Shown piece by piece: positions 44,511 to 52,802 of a stretch of DNA of 64,000 nucleotides. This stretch comes from Acidobacteriota bacterium (GTDB lineage Bacteria; Pseudomonadota; Alphaproteobacteria; Caulobacterales; Hyphomonadaceae), in the NCBI GenBank assembly GCA_016712445.1, contig JADJRB010000003.1, positions 1-64,000 on the forward strand. Reading direction: 5' to 3'. Positions within the stretch are counted from its first letter, which is position 1. Every line of letters starts with the position of its first letter. The notes below the pieces were generated by a model. The model searched no databases, was not told where the DNA came from, and worked only from the letters and a program-made list of their open reading frames with translations. The position numbers and the translations under genes are program-made.

Positions 44511-45473
44511 TCAGCTACGCGTCGTGGGCGGAACGGCGCCGGCCGGCGGGCGCGGCGTGTTGCTCTGCTTGGCGCCCTCGGTGAGGCCGCGGATGCCTTC
44601 GATGGTGCCGAGGATCGACGAGAACTCGGCCGGGATGATGACCGTGCGCTGTTGCGGCGACGTGGCCAGCTTCTCGAAAGCGGCCACATAGGCCTGGCCC
44701 AGGAAGTAGTTGATGGCGTTGACGTCGCCGCGGGCGATGGCCTCCGACACCATGGCGGTTGCCTTTGCCTCGGCCTCGGCTTCACGTTCGCGCGCTTCGG
44801 CATCGCGGAAGGCGGCTTCGCGGCGACCTTCGGCTTGCAGGATCTGCGACTGTTTCTGGCCCTCGGCCTTGAGGATCGCCGATTGCTTCTCACCCTCGGC
44901 GGTGAGGATCTCGGCGCGCTTCAGGCGCTCGGCCTTCATCTGACGGGCCATTGCTTCGGTGATGTCGGCCGGCGGGGTCAGGTCCTTGATCTCGATCCGG
45001 GTGACCTTCACGCCCCACGGATGCGTCGCCGCGTCGATGGTGCCGAGGAGGCGGGCGTTGATCTCGTCGCGGTTCGACAGGACCTGGTCGAGGTCCATCG
45101 AGCCGACCACGGTACGGATGTTGGTCATCGAGAGGTTCGAGATGGCGTGGATGAGGTTGTTGACCTCATAGGCGGCCTGCACCGCGTCGATCACCTGGAT
45201 GAAGACAATCGCATCGCAGGAGACCATTGCGTTGTCGCGCGTGATCACTTCCTGCTGGGGCACTTCCAGCACCGTCTCCATCATGTTCATCTTGCGCCCG
45301 ATGCGGTCGATGATCGGGTTCACGACGTGTGGGCCGGGCGACAGGGTCTTGGTGTAGCGCCCGAAGCGCTCGACGGTCCAGTTATAGCCCTGGGGCACGA
45401 ATTTCAGCGCGCTGAACAGACCGATGACGACCACGGCAAATATCAGCACGAAGGCGGCTGCGACGATGTCCAT
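44511..45473 (-). CDS. qmcA: Stomatin-like SPFH protein (QmcA type)
   Basis: The product of 320 residues has one N-terminal membrane helix (about residues 5-25) and an SPFH/band-7 domain with VPQGYNWTVERFGRY, GPHVVNPIIDRIGRKM, MDLDQVLSNRDEIN and WGVKVTRIEIKDLTPP. A long Ala/Glu/Lys coiled coil (AEGEKQSAILKAEGQKQSQI) follows, as in QmcA/stomatin. It should form oligomeric membrane rings and work with NfeD, encoded next. Confidence 0.9.
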   Translation of the reverse strand: MDIVAAAFVLIFAVVVIGLFSALKFVPQGYNWTVERFGRYTKTLSPGPHVVNPIIDRIGRKMNMMETVLEVPQQEVITRDNAMVSCDAIVFIQVIDAVQAAYEVNNLIHAISNLSMTNIRTVVGSMDLDQVLSNRDEINARLLGTIDAATHPWGVKVTRIEIKDLTPPADITEAMARQMKAERLKRAEILTAEGEKQSAILKAEGQKQSQILQAEGRREAAFRDAEAREREAEAEAKATAMVSEAIARGDVNAINYFLGQAYVAAFEKLATSPQQRTVIIPAEFSSILGTIEGIRGLTEGAKQSNTPRPPAGAVPPTTRS

Positions 45474-45530
45474 TGAGTTCCCTCTCCACAGTTACTCTAG
45501 CAGTTATTTGGGAGGGATTTGCCGTTATTC

Positions 45531-45568
45531 AATAAAAATCGGCCTGCCCATACCCCGAGCAGGCCGAT
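45531..45568 (-). terminator. Intrinsic terminator after the peroxiredoxin gene
   Basis: On the minus strand ATCGGCCTGC pairs perfectly with GCAGGCCGAT around an 11-base loop and is followed by TTTTATT. It lies 40 bp after the peroxiredoxin stop. Confidence 0.85.
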
Positions 45569-45607
45569 CATTACGGAATTCGGTTAAGAGTCGTTAACGG
45601 CCGGGAT

Positions 45608-46090
45608 TCAAAGCTGGCCGAGCAGGTAGTCGGCCGCCGAAACCTTGAATTCACCGCCCTGCTCGACGTTCAGCTCGGCCACGACGCCGTCTTTCACGAG
45701 CATGGAGTAGCGCTGCGAGCGCTTGCCCATGCCGAAACCGGACGCGTCGAGCTCAAGGCCGAGGGCCTGCGCGAAGGCCCCGTTGCCATCGGCCAGCATG
45801 CGGACGGCCTCGTCGGCGTGGGAAGACTTGCCCCAGGCGCCCATCACGAACACGTCGTTGACCGAAGTGCAGACGATGTCGTCGACGCCTTTCGATTTGA
45901 ATTCGCCGGCCTTGTCGACGAAGCCAGGCAGGTGGCGGGCAGAACAGGTCGGCGTGTAGGCGCCCGGCACGGCGAACAGCGCGACGGTCTTGCCGCCGAA
46001 CACCTGCGCCGTGGTGACGGGTTTCGGGCCATCGGCCGTCATTTCCATGAAGGTTGCTTCGGGCAGCTTGTCGCCGACTTTGATCGTCAT
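45608..46090 (-). CDS. Peroxiredoxin (Prx5/AhpE-like)
   Basis: From ATG 46090, with AAGGAGACTG upstream, the product is 160 residues. The peroxidatic Cys is in PGAYTPTCSARHLPGF and the Arg of the active site lies in GKRSQRYSMLV. There is no clear second resolving Cys pair nearby, so the mechanism may need glutathione or thioredoxin, as in Prx5. It removes organic and hydrogen peroxides in the cytoplasm. It is divergent from the YqgE gene and ends at a strong terminator. Confidence 0.9.
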   Translation of the reverse strand: MTIKVGDKLPEATFMEMTADGPKPVTTAQVFGGKTVALFAVPGAYTPTCSARHLPGFVDKAGEFKSKGVDDIVCTSVNDVFVMGAWGKSSHADEAVRMLADGNGAFAQALGLELDASGFGMGKRSQRYSMLVKDGVVAELNVEQGGEFKVSAADYLLGQL

Positions 46091-46237
46091 CTGGCAGTCT
46101 CCTTGTTTGCCCGCCGGAGATAGGCCGGAGTGCCCCCGCCCGCAAGGCATTGGCAGGTTGCGGTGCACAAGAGCCCGCACCGGATTTTCACTTGCAATCG
46201 CTTCCCGGCTGGCCCAGCCTCGCGGTCGGAGACCAGC

Positions 46238-46804
46238 ATGCAAGTCGAGAACGACCTCACCGGCAAGCTCCTGATTGCCCTGCCCGGCATCGGCGACACG
46301 CGCTTCGAGCGGTCGGTCATCCTGCTCTGCGCGCATACGCCCGAGTTTGCGATGGGGATCGTGCTGAACAAGCCGGTGGAGGGCATCGACCTTCAGGACC
46401 TGATGGAACAGATGGGCATCCGCATGGAGATTTCCCTGCGGGGCGTGCCCGTGCTGGAAGGCGGGCCGGTCGCGACCGAGCGCGGATTTGTGCTGCACAC
46501 GGATGATGTGATCTGCGACGGCGCCACGATGGAAGTCGACGGCGACATCTGCATGACGGCAACGAAAGACATTCTCGGCATGGTCGCGTCGATGTCGGCG
46601 CCGCGCCAGTCGATCTTCGCGCTTGGCTATGCCGGCTGGGGTGCCGGGCAGCTGGAAAGCGAGCTCGCGGAGAATGCCTGGCTGGTCTGCGAACCGGATT
46701 CCGACCTCGTGTTCGGCGAGGCATTCGAACACAAATGGCGCCACGCCATGACGCGGCTCGGTGTCGATCTCTCACGCCTGCAACCGGGAACGGGAAACGC
46801 ATGA
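46238..46804 (+). CDS. YqgE/AlgH family protein
   Basis: From ATG 46238 the product is 188 residues with the DUF179 pattern: LTGKLLIALPGIGDTRFERSV, GIVLNKPVEGIDLQDLM, LEGGPVATERGFVLHTDD and GYAGWGAGQLESELAENAWLV. The molecular function is unknown. Its stop overlaps the following GNAT gene (ATGA). A longer upstream frame exists but the conserved start is at MQVENDL. Confidence 0.92.
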   Translation: MQVENDLTGKLLIALPGIGDTRFERSVILLCAHTPEFAMGIVLNKPVEGIDLQDLMEQMGIRMEISLRGVPVLEGGPVATERGFVLHTDDVICDGATMEVDGDICMTATKDILGMVASMSAPRQSIFALGYAGWGAGQLESELAENAWLVCEPDSDLVFGEAFEHKWRHAMTRLGVDLSRLQPGTGNA

Positions 46805-47331
46805 AACCGTCCACGCTGTCCATTCATGAAGCGACTACGACGCTCGACATCGCCGCGTTTGGCGGCCTCATCTCCGAATATGTTGCCTGGTGCCGCGAGC
46901 GCTACAAGAATGAGCCCTGGCTTGTCGAGATGGCGTTCAGCCATCAGGGCCTGGACGCCGAACTGCTCAACCTGAGCGGCCTCTATGGCCCGCCCAATGG
47001 CCGCATGTTGCTGGCCGAGGACGCCTTGGAGATTCTCGGCGGCGTTGCCTACAAGCGGGTTGATCCGTCCACGTGCGAAATGAAGCGCCTGTTCGTGCGC
47101 TCGACTGCCAATGGCCGGGGCCTCGGCCGCAAGCTCTGCACCTCGCTGATGGAGACCGCCGCCCGCGACGGCTTCACACGGATGCGGCTCGACACGACGC
47201 GCGACATGGTCGAAGCCATCGGGCTCTACAAGACGTTCGGCTTCCGCATCGTCGAGCCGTTCATCGACTATCCGGAGCGGATGCGCCCGATGATGGTGTT
47301 CATGGAGCGCAGCCTCGACGACTTCGCCTGA
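46801..47331 (+). CDS. GNAT family N-acetyltransferase
   Basis: The product of 176 residues has the acetyl-CoA site pattern VRSTANGRGLGRKLCTSLME followed by RLDTTRDMVEAIGLYKTFGFR. The substrate is unknown. The start overlaps the YqgE stop by four bases, so the two are translated together. It is convergent with the EAL gene at 47335. Confidence 0.88.
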   Translation: MKPSTLSIHEATTTLDIAAFGGLISEYVAWCRERYKNEPWLVEMAFSHQGLDAELLNLSGLYGPPNGRMLLAEDALEILGGVAYKRVDPSTCEMKRLFVRSTANGRGLGRKLCTSLMETAARDGFTRMRLDTTRDMVEAIGLYKTFGFRIVEPFIDYPERMRPMMVFMERSLDDFA

Positions 47332-47334
47332 GCG

Positions 47335-48363
47335 TCAGCCCTTCAGGAACTTCAGCGCTGCCTTCGCGTCGACGCCTTTCGAGAAGGCAAAACCCTGCGC
47401 ATTGTCGAAGCCGAGCGCACGCAGCCGCGCGGCGTCCTCACGCTTTTCCACGCCCTCGGCCGTCGTCGACATGCCGAGGCGGCTGGCGAGCAGCGTGATG
47501 GTCGAAAGGATGGTGTCGGTGCGCGCCTGCCCGAGCTTTGCCGTGAGCCCGTGGTCGATCTTCAGGCTGTCGAAGGGCAGGTCCGCGAGCCAGGCGAAGG
47601 AGGAATGGCCGGTGCCGAAATCATCGAGCACAAGGCCCGCGCCGACGGCTTTCAGCGCCATCGCGGAGGCGAGCGTCTTCGTCTCGTCGCGCAGCGCCGC
47701 CTGTTCGGTCAGCTCGATGCGGATGGCGCGTTCGGGCAACTGGTAGCTCGTCGTCAGCGCATCGATCAGCGCCGGAATGGTGCTCTTGGTCAGCTCGCGC
47801 GCGGTAAGGTTCACGTGCATGAAAAGATCGTCGCGCTTCGCTTCGCGGCGCAGGTCGGCCAGCGTCTCGGCGGCGCGGATCAGCATGTTGGAGGCGAGCG
47901 CCTGGTCCTCCCAGCGGCTCGGCGGCGCCGTGTGGGCGGGGCCGGTCCAGCGGGCGAGCGCTTCAAAGCCGACGACGCGGCCATCGCGCAGGGAAATGAT
48001 AGGCTGGTAGACAGGCACGAGGTCCGGGCCGGGCTTGAGTTCGGAGGGATCAATCTCCGGAAATTTCTCGCCGGTCATCAAGATGCCGCGCGCTTCAACT
48101 TCGCTGGTAAACATGCCTGCGAGGTGAACGTCCTGCCCGGTAGACAGGCGCAGCGGACACAGGACCGAACCTTCCCCCGTGGCGAGGGCGCGGCCAAGCC
48201 GGCCTCGGCTGAGGCCTTCCAGCATCTTGTCCAGTGCATCCAGCGACCACACGCCGCCCAGATCGGACAATGGCGTGCCGGACGGCGCCTCGATCTCGAG
48301 GCGGCCCGGTTCCGGGCGCCAGATCCAGCTGCCCTGAGCCTCAGTGGGTTTCGCAAGTGCCAT
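47335..48363 (-). CDS. EAL-domain cyclic di-GMP phosphodiesterase
   Basis: The product of 342 residues has about 100 N-terminal residues of unknown type and a complete EAL domain: VVGFEALARWTGP, MHVNLTAREL, IELTEQAALRD, LDDFGTGHSSFAWLADLPFDSLKIDHG, STTAEGVEK. All listed metal and catalytic residues look present, so it should linearise cyclic di-GMP. No membrane helix or GGDEF domain is present. It lies 11 bp downstream of a GNAT gene on the same strand, at the far end of the oxidase operon. Confidence 0.9.
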   Translation of the reverse strand: MALAKPTEAQGSWIWRPEPGRLEIEAPSGTPLSDLGGVWSLDALDKMLEGLSRGRLGRALATGEGSVLCPLRLSTGQDVHLAGMFTSEVEARGILMTGEKFPEIDPSELKPGPDLVPVYQPIISLRDGRVVGFEALARWTGPAHTAPPSRWEDQALASNMLIRAAETLADLRREAKRDDLFMHVNLTARELTKSTIPALIDALTTSYQLPERAIRIELTEQAALRDETKTLASAMALKAVGAGLVLDDFGTGHSSFAWLADLPFDSLKIDHGLTAKLGQARTDTILSTITLLASRLGMSTTAEGVEKREDAARLRALGFDNAQGFAFSKGVDAKAALKFLKG

Positions 48364-48374
48364 GGGCAGGATAC

Positions 48375-48941
48375 CTAGCGGTCTGGTTGCGGCCTGACGA
48401 GACCGAAAAGGATGTGGTCGCGCCGTGTGCCTGCAATCTCGAGGTAGGCGGCGGCGCGCCCTTCTTCAGCAAATCCTGTGCCTTCCAGCACGCGGCGCGA
48501 GCGCGCATTCTCGGGCACGATGCCGGCCTCGATGCGCGCCAGGCCCAGCTCGCCGAACGCCCAGTCGCACGCCGCTTGCACCGCTTCGCGCATGTAGCCC
48601 TGCCCTTCGAAGGCGGCGCCCTGCCAGTAACCAAGACTGGCGCTCTCCGCCGGCCACGGCCGGACATGGGTGAAGGACAGTCCGCCGACCAGCGCCTCGT
48701 CGCTCTGGCGGCGGATAAGGAAGACATAGGCGGTCCCGGCGCGCCAGGCAGCGGTCCAGGCCGAAAGGCGGCGGCTCCAGTCGCGCCGCGACAGCGCATC
48801 CAGCGGCCAGCTCGGCTCCCATGGCTCGATATAGGCCCGGCTGTCGCCGCGCACTTTCGCCCAATCGGCATAGTCCGCCCGCCGGGCCGCCGTCAGCACG
48901 AGCCTCGGAGAGACGATCACGGTGTCGAGCGGAACGCTCAT
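48375..48941 (-). CDS. GNAT acetyltransferase, RimJ/RimL type
   Basis: The product of 188 residues has the pattern PRLVLTAARRADYADWAKVR, an acetyl-CoA loop GYWQGAAFEGQGYMREAVQA and EAGIVPENARSRRVLEGTGF, typical for the RimJ/RimL-like group that acetylates protein N-termini or other amines. The substrate is unknown. It starts ten bases after thrC and precedes the EAL gene. Confidence 0.88.
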   Translation of the reverse strand: MSVPLDTVIVSPRLVLTAARRADYADWAKVRGDSRAYIEPWEPSWPLDALSRRDWSRRLSAWTAAWRAGTAYVFLIRRQSDEALVGGLSFTHVRPWPAESASLGYWQGAAFEGQGYMREAVQAACDWAFGELGLARIEAGIVPENARSRRVLEGTGFAEEGRAAAYLEIAGTRRDHILFGLVRPQPDR

Positions 48942-48950
48942 CCGGCCTGC

Positions 48951-50330
48951 TCAATCCGCGAAGGCGAGGATGCGGCTGCGCACCGCGCCCAGGTCGGATG
49001 GCATGCGTTCGTAGACTTCGCCGCGCGCGCTCAAAGCGGCGCAGCGCACCGGCAGCGGCGCGTCCTGGCCAGTTGCCTGCTGTACGGTTTCCGGGAATTT
49101 CGATGCCGCTGCGGTCGCGAGGACGACCGTGACCGCATCCTTGCGTGCAAGGCGGCGGGCCAGCGCGGTGCCAACCGCCGTATGCGGACAGATCAGCCAG
49201 CCGGTTTCGGTGCGGAAGCGTTCCATCTCTGCCAGCGTGTCGCCATTGTTGATGGTCGCAGCTGACAGTCCAGAACAGCCGAGCCGCGACGGCGCGCCGT
49301 CCGGCAGGGCCGTATCGCCCGATTGTGCGTAGGCGGCGTAAGTCGCCCGAACGGCGTCGGCGTCACGGCCGGTGACTTCAAACAGGATGCGCTCGAAGTT
49401 CGACGGCACGGAAATGTCCATCGCCGGGCTCGGCGTCGCGACGGCGGCCTTGCGGGTCATGCGACCGGAATCGAAGAGGCGCGCCAGGGCATCATTCTCG
49501 TTGACGGCGCAGACGGCTTCGAACCCGCCCGGCAGCAAGCCACAGCGCGCCGCGACATAGCCCGCGAGCGCGTCGCCCATGTTGCCGCTCGGCACGACAT
49601 AGCGGACCGGCGCGCCGCGCAGTTGCGCCTGGCTGGTGGCGTAATACACCGACTGCGCCGCGATGCGGGCCCAGTTGATCGAATTGACACCCGAGAGGCT
49701 GACTGTCCGCGCGAAGTCCTTGTCCGCAAACAGCTGCTTCACGATCGCCTGCGCGTCGTCAAAGTCGCCGCTGGTGGCGATGTTGAGGATGTTGGGCGCG
49801 CCTGTGGTCGTCATGAACAGGCGCTGGACCGGCGAGATGCGGCCTTCGGGGTGCAGGATGACGAGGCGCGCCTGCGCCGACCCGGCGAAGGCCGCTGCAG
49901 CCGCGCCGCCTGTGTCGCCGGACGTGGCACAGACCACGGTCAGTCTCTCGCCCGATTGGCCGAGCAGGTAGTCGTACAGCCTCCCGATCAGCTGCATGGC
50001 GACGTCCTTGAATGCCAGCGTCGGGCCGTGATGCAGTTCCATCAGCCAGCTGTCCGGCCCCCACTGGGTGAGCGGGGCGACCGACTGGTGCGCGAAGCCG
50101 GCATAAGCTTCGCGGCAGATCTGGCGCACGGCATCGGCCGGGATCGCATCGCCCGCGAAAGCGGACAGTATGCGCGCAGCCACGTCCGTATAAGACTCGC
50201 CCGGCTTGGCCGGCGCGATCTGGGGCCATTCCTTCGGAACATACAGTCCGCCGTCCGGCGCGAGTCCGGCAAGGCAGGCTTCGGCGAAACCGGTTTCAGG
50301 CGCTTGGCCGCGGGTGGAGATGTACTTCAC
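48951..50330 (-). CDS. thrC: Threonine synthase
   Basis: From the GTG at 50330 the product is 459 residues. MKYISTRG-type start (here VKYISTRGQAPETGF), the PLP Lys in LHHGPTLAFKDVAMQL, GDTGGAAAAAFA, the phosphate-binding VPSGNMGDALAGYVA and the C-terminal TAVGTALARR loop mark ThrC, which converts O-phosphohomoserine to threonine. The start overlaps the surf1 stop (GTGA). The position after surf1 is common in alphaproteobacteria. Confidence 0.94.
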   Translation of the reverse strand: MKYISTRGQAPETGFAEACLAGLAPDGGLYVPKEWPQIAPAKPGESYTDVAARILSAFAGDAIPADAVRQICREAYAGFAHQSVAPLTQWGPDSWLMELHHGPTLAFKDVAMQLIGRLYDYLLGQSGERLTVVCATSGDTGGAAAAAFAGSAQARLVILHPEGRISPVQRLFMTTTGAPNILNIATSGDFDDAQAIVKQLFADKDFARTVSLSGVNSINWARIAAQSVYYATSQAQLRGAPVRYVVPSGNMGDALAGYVAARCGLLPGGFEAVCAVNENDALARLFDSGRMTRKAAVATPSPAMDISVPSNFERILFEVTGRDADAVRATYAAYAQSGDTALPDGAPSRLGCSGLSAATINNGDTLAEMERFRTETGWLICPHTAVGTALARRLARKDAVTVVLATAAASKFPETVQQATGQDAPLPVRCAALSARGEVYERMPSDLGAVRSRILAFAD

Positions 50331-51010
50331 GGGGTATCCGTTGGCTTGAAGCGCAGGCGTCCGCGCTGGTGATGCAGGGCGAGATACACACCGACGAGGC
50401 CGATGGCGAGGCCCCACCAGGTCAGCGCATAGCCGAAATGGCGCTCGGGCGGCAGGCGGTCGTCCATCTCCGGCCGCATGAACGGGTTGTCGACCGCTTC
50501 CGGCATCGGCGTGTCGGTGCGCAGCAGGGTCTCCGGCTCGAAGATCCGGTCCTCGACCTTCGCGGCGAGTTCGGGTTCGAGCGTCGCGGCAAGCGCGGCC
50601 GGGTCGAACGCCTGGAACAGGCCCTTCTCCGGCTCGTCAGGCGACGAGAAAGTGTTGCGATGTTTCGCATCGTGCCAGATGCCGCGGGCGGAGAAGAATT
50701 GCGGGCGCGTGATCTCGGTCGGCGCCGGGGGCTCCATGCCGTAGTGCAGTGTCTGCGAGACGAAGGCGGCGGTGTCGCCCATGTCGACAAGGACCACGTC
50801 GCGCCAGGCGGCGCTGCCATCGGTCAGTGAATAGACCTGGCGCACGGTGCCGGGTGTGAGCGAGCCGGACAGGGTTGCCCATTCCGGAGGCGCGTCGCGC
50901 GCCGCCATCTTGTCGGTGTAGCGCGTCCACTGCCAGTTCCCGAACATCACCAGGATCACCACGCACACTGCCGAGAACAGGGTCAGCACCGGATAAGGCT
51001 TGAAGGTCAT
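50327..51010 (-). CDS. SURF1 family cytochrome oxidase assembly protein
   Basis: The product of 227 residues has two membrane helices (residues 6-24 and 202-220) and a middle domain with FGNWQWTRYTDKMAAR and RHFGYALTWWGLAIGLVGVYL near the end. SURF1 delivers or inserts haem a into subunit I of cytochrome c oxidase. It follows the ctaE gene, separated by a terminator hairpin. Its stop overlaps thrC. Confidence 0.9.
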   Translation of the reverse strand: MTFKPYPVLTLFSAVCVVILVMFGNWQWTRYTDKMAARDAPPEWATLSGSLTPGTVRQVYSLTDGSAAWRDVVLVDMGDTAAFVSQTLHYGMEPPAPTEITRPQFFSARGIWHDAKHRNTFSSPDEPEKGLFQAFDPAALAATLEPELAAKVEDRIFEPETLLRTDTPMPEAVDNPFMRPEMDDRLPPERHFGYALTWWGLAIGLVGVYLALHHQRGRLRFKPTDTP

Positions 51011-51032
51011 GGAGGCAGTCTCCTTCGGGAAG

Positions 51033-51070
51033 AAAAAAGCCCGCCGGAGGCTTGTCGCACCGGCGGGCTT
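51033..51070 (-). terminator. Intrinsic terminator between ctaE and surf1
   Basis: On the minus strand GCCCGCCGG pairs with CCGGCGGGC around a 12-base loop and is followed by a run of T with one interruption. It follows the ctaE stop by 27 bp and may limit transcription into surf1. Confidence 0.8.
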
Positions 51071-51096
51071 TCAATCGGATCGCAGAGCCTGTCCGC

Positions 51097-51975
51097 TTAC
51101 TTGCCCGCTTCGAAGGCGAGGTAAGGCGTGACGTAGACGAACGCGAAGAGGAACAGCCACACCACGTCCACGAAGTGCCAGTACCAGGCGGCGAATTCGA
51201 AGCCGAGGTGCTTCTTCGGCGTCAGGTTGCCAGCATACATGCGGATAAGGCAGACGGTCAGGAAGATCGTGCCGATGATGACGTGGGCGCCGTGGAAGCC
51301 GGTCGCCATGAAGAAGGCTGAGCTGTAGACGTCGGTGTCGAACGCGAAACCGGCATGGCTGTACTCCAGCGCCTGAAGGGCGGTGAAGGCAAGGCCGAGC
51401 AGGATGGTGATGAACAGGCCGAGCTTGGCGCCCTTCATGTCGCCGTGCTGCAGCGCGTGGTGCGCCCAGGTTACCGTGGTGCCCGACAGCAGCAGGACGA
51501 GGGTGTTCATCAGCGGAAGGTGGAAGGGGTCAAAAGTCACGACACCTGACGGCGGGAACTGCTTGAACTGGTCCAGACCTTCCTGGAACAGCGGGTTCAG
51601 CGCGTCCCAAGTGTGACCCGTGCGGGCATCCCAGAAAATAGCAAATTCGAAGAAGCTCCAGAACCAGGCAACGAAGAACATGATCTCGGAAGCGATGAAG
51701 AGCAGCATGCCGTAGCGCAGGCCGATCTCCACGACGGGCGTGTGGTCGCCGGTGCGGCCTTCCTTCACGACGGTGGCCCACCAGCCAAACATCGTCCAGA
51801 ACACCATCGCGAAGCCGACGGCCATCAGCCACCAGGTGCCTTCTGCGAGGCCGAACAGGCCTTTCATGTAGGTTACCGCGCCAATCGCAAGCGTGAGCAC
51901 CGCCATCGAGCCGATCAGCGGCCAGGGCGATGGGTTTACAAGGTGGTAGTCGTGTTTGACTTCGCCGCCGGACAT
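51097..51975 (-). CDS. ctaE: Cytochrome c oxidase subunit III
   Basis: From ATG 51975 the product is 292 residues, seven membrane helices, with HDYHLVNPSPWPLIGS, SEIMFFVAWFWSFFEFAIF, TWAHHALQHGD, ALQALEYSHAGFAF and the C-terminal HFVDVVWLFLFAFVYV typical for CtaE/CoxC. It stabilises the subunit I proton uptake. A TTG three codons earlier is an alternative start. It follows ctaG in the oxidase cluster. Confidence 0.95.
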   Translation of the reverse strand: MSGGEVKHDYHLVNPSPWPLIGSMAVLTLAIGAVTYMKGLFGLAEGTWWLMAVGFAMVFWTMFGWWATVVKEGRTGDHTPVVEIGLRYGMLLFIASEIMFFVAWFWSFFEFAIFWDARTGHTWDALNPLFQEGLDQFKQFPPSGVVTFDPFHLPLMNTLVLLLSGTTVTWAHHALQHGDMKGAKLGLFITILLGLAFTALQALEYSHAGFAFDTDVYSSAFFMATGFHGAHVIIGTIFLTVCLIRMYAGNLTPKKHLGFEFAAWYWHFVDVVWLFLFAFVYVTPYLAFEAGK

Positions 51976-52049
51976 GAGTGTCAAATCCCCTATGGAATCC
52001 CTGAACTTTGGGGCTGTTTAACGTGCGCCCCGGCCACGATGCAACTGAT

Positions 52050-52631
52050 TCAGCCGGGTGATGCCGAATTCGCCGCACCCTCTGCCACCGTCTGGTTACG
52101 GGGGCCTGAATACGCCGAACTGTCAAAGAAAGTGTAGCTGAGGGTGATCGTCTCGAGCTGCGCCGCCACATGGTCCTCGATCATGTCTGGCGACACGAAA
52201 TACACCACCGGCAGCTTGCGCGTTTCGCCCGGCGCGATCACGCGCTCGGAAAAGCAGAAACACTCCAGCTTGTTGAAGTACGGCCCGGCATAGTGCGGGG
52301 TGACGTTGTAGCTGGCGATCACGCGCACTTCGGCGTCGGTCGGGTTGGTTACCTCGTAGAAGGCGAGCCCGTGCTGGCCGATCTTGACCGTCTGGACCGC
52401 CTGCAGCGGCCGGAACAGCAGCGGCGCATCCGCGACGTTGGCGTCGAAGCGGACATCCACTGTTTTCTCGAGGATTTCCGACGGGCCTTTGGTGGCGATA
52501 CGCGTTGTGCCGCCAAAGCCGGTTACCTGGCAGAATCCGGCGTAGAGCGGCTCTGCCGCGAAGGCGAGCCCGAGCATGCCGGCGACGCCCGCAGCGGCGA
52601 TGCCCGCGATCAGACGGTTGGAAACGGCCAT
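52050..52631 (-). CDS. ctaG: Cytochrome c oxidase assembly protein CtaG (Cox11)
   Basis: From ATG 52631 the product is 193 residues: one membrane helix (residues 7-27), then a periplasmic immunoglobulin-like domain with the copper-binding CFCF motif (KLECFCFSERVIAPGE). Cox11 delivers copper to the CuB site of subunit I. Its start codon overlaps the stop of the small gene before it (TAATG), so both are coupled. Confidence 0.93.
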   Translation of the reverse strand: MAVSNRLIAGIAAAGVAGMLGLAFAAEPLYAGFCQVTGFGGTTRIATKGPSEILEKTVDVRFDANVADAPLLFRPLQAVQTVKIGQHGLAFYEVTNPTDAEVRVIASYNVTPHYAGPYFNKLECFCFSERVIAPGETRKLPVVYFVSPDMIEDHVAAQLETITLSYTFFDSSAYSGPRNQTVAEGAANSASPG

Positions 52632-52801
52632 TACATGCGCTCCGCGATGCCGTCGCCGGTAGCGAGGCGAATGATCGTGGTGACCATGACGAGCAGGACG
52701 AACGCGCCCAGCGCCAAGCCGAGCCACAGGTTGCGGCGCTTGCGGGCTTTCAGGGCTTCGGCGTCGAGCGGCTGGGGGGCGGGTTCGGGCGGGTTGGCCA
52801 T
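52631..52801 (-). CDS. Small single-pass protein of the oxidase operon (CoxF-like)
   Basis: This short frame encodes 56 residues: a cytoplasmic N-terminus with basic KARKRRN and one membrane helix (LWLGLALGAFVLLVMVTTII), ending AERM. The start ATG lies just after the ctaB stop (one base between) and the stop shares bases with the ctaG ATG. Its size and place match the small protein often found between ctaB and ctaG in alphaproteobacteria. The role in oxidase assembly is inferred only from position. Confidence 0.75.
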   Translation of the reverse strand: MANPPEPAPQPLDAEALKARKRRNLWLGLALGAFVLLVMVTTIIRLATGDGIAERM

Positions 52802-52802
52802 C

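Noticed and set aside
45583..45598. TTAA-six bases-TTAA, similar to a CtrA box
   Set aside because: The known CtrA site has seven bases between the TTAA halves, and this lies just after the peroxiredoxin stop, not at a promoter.
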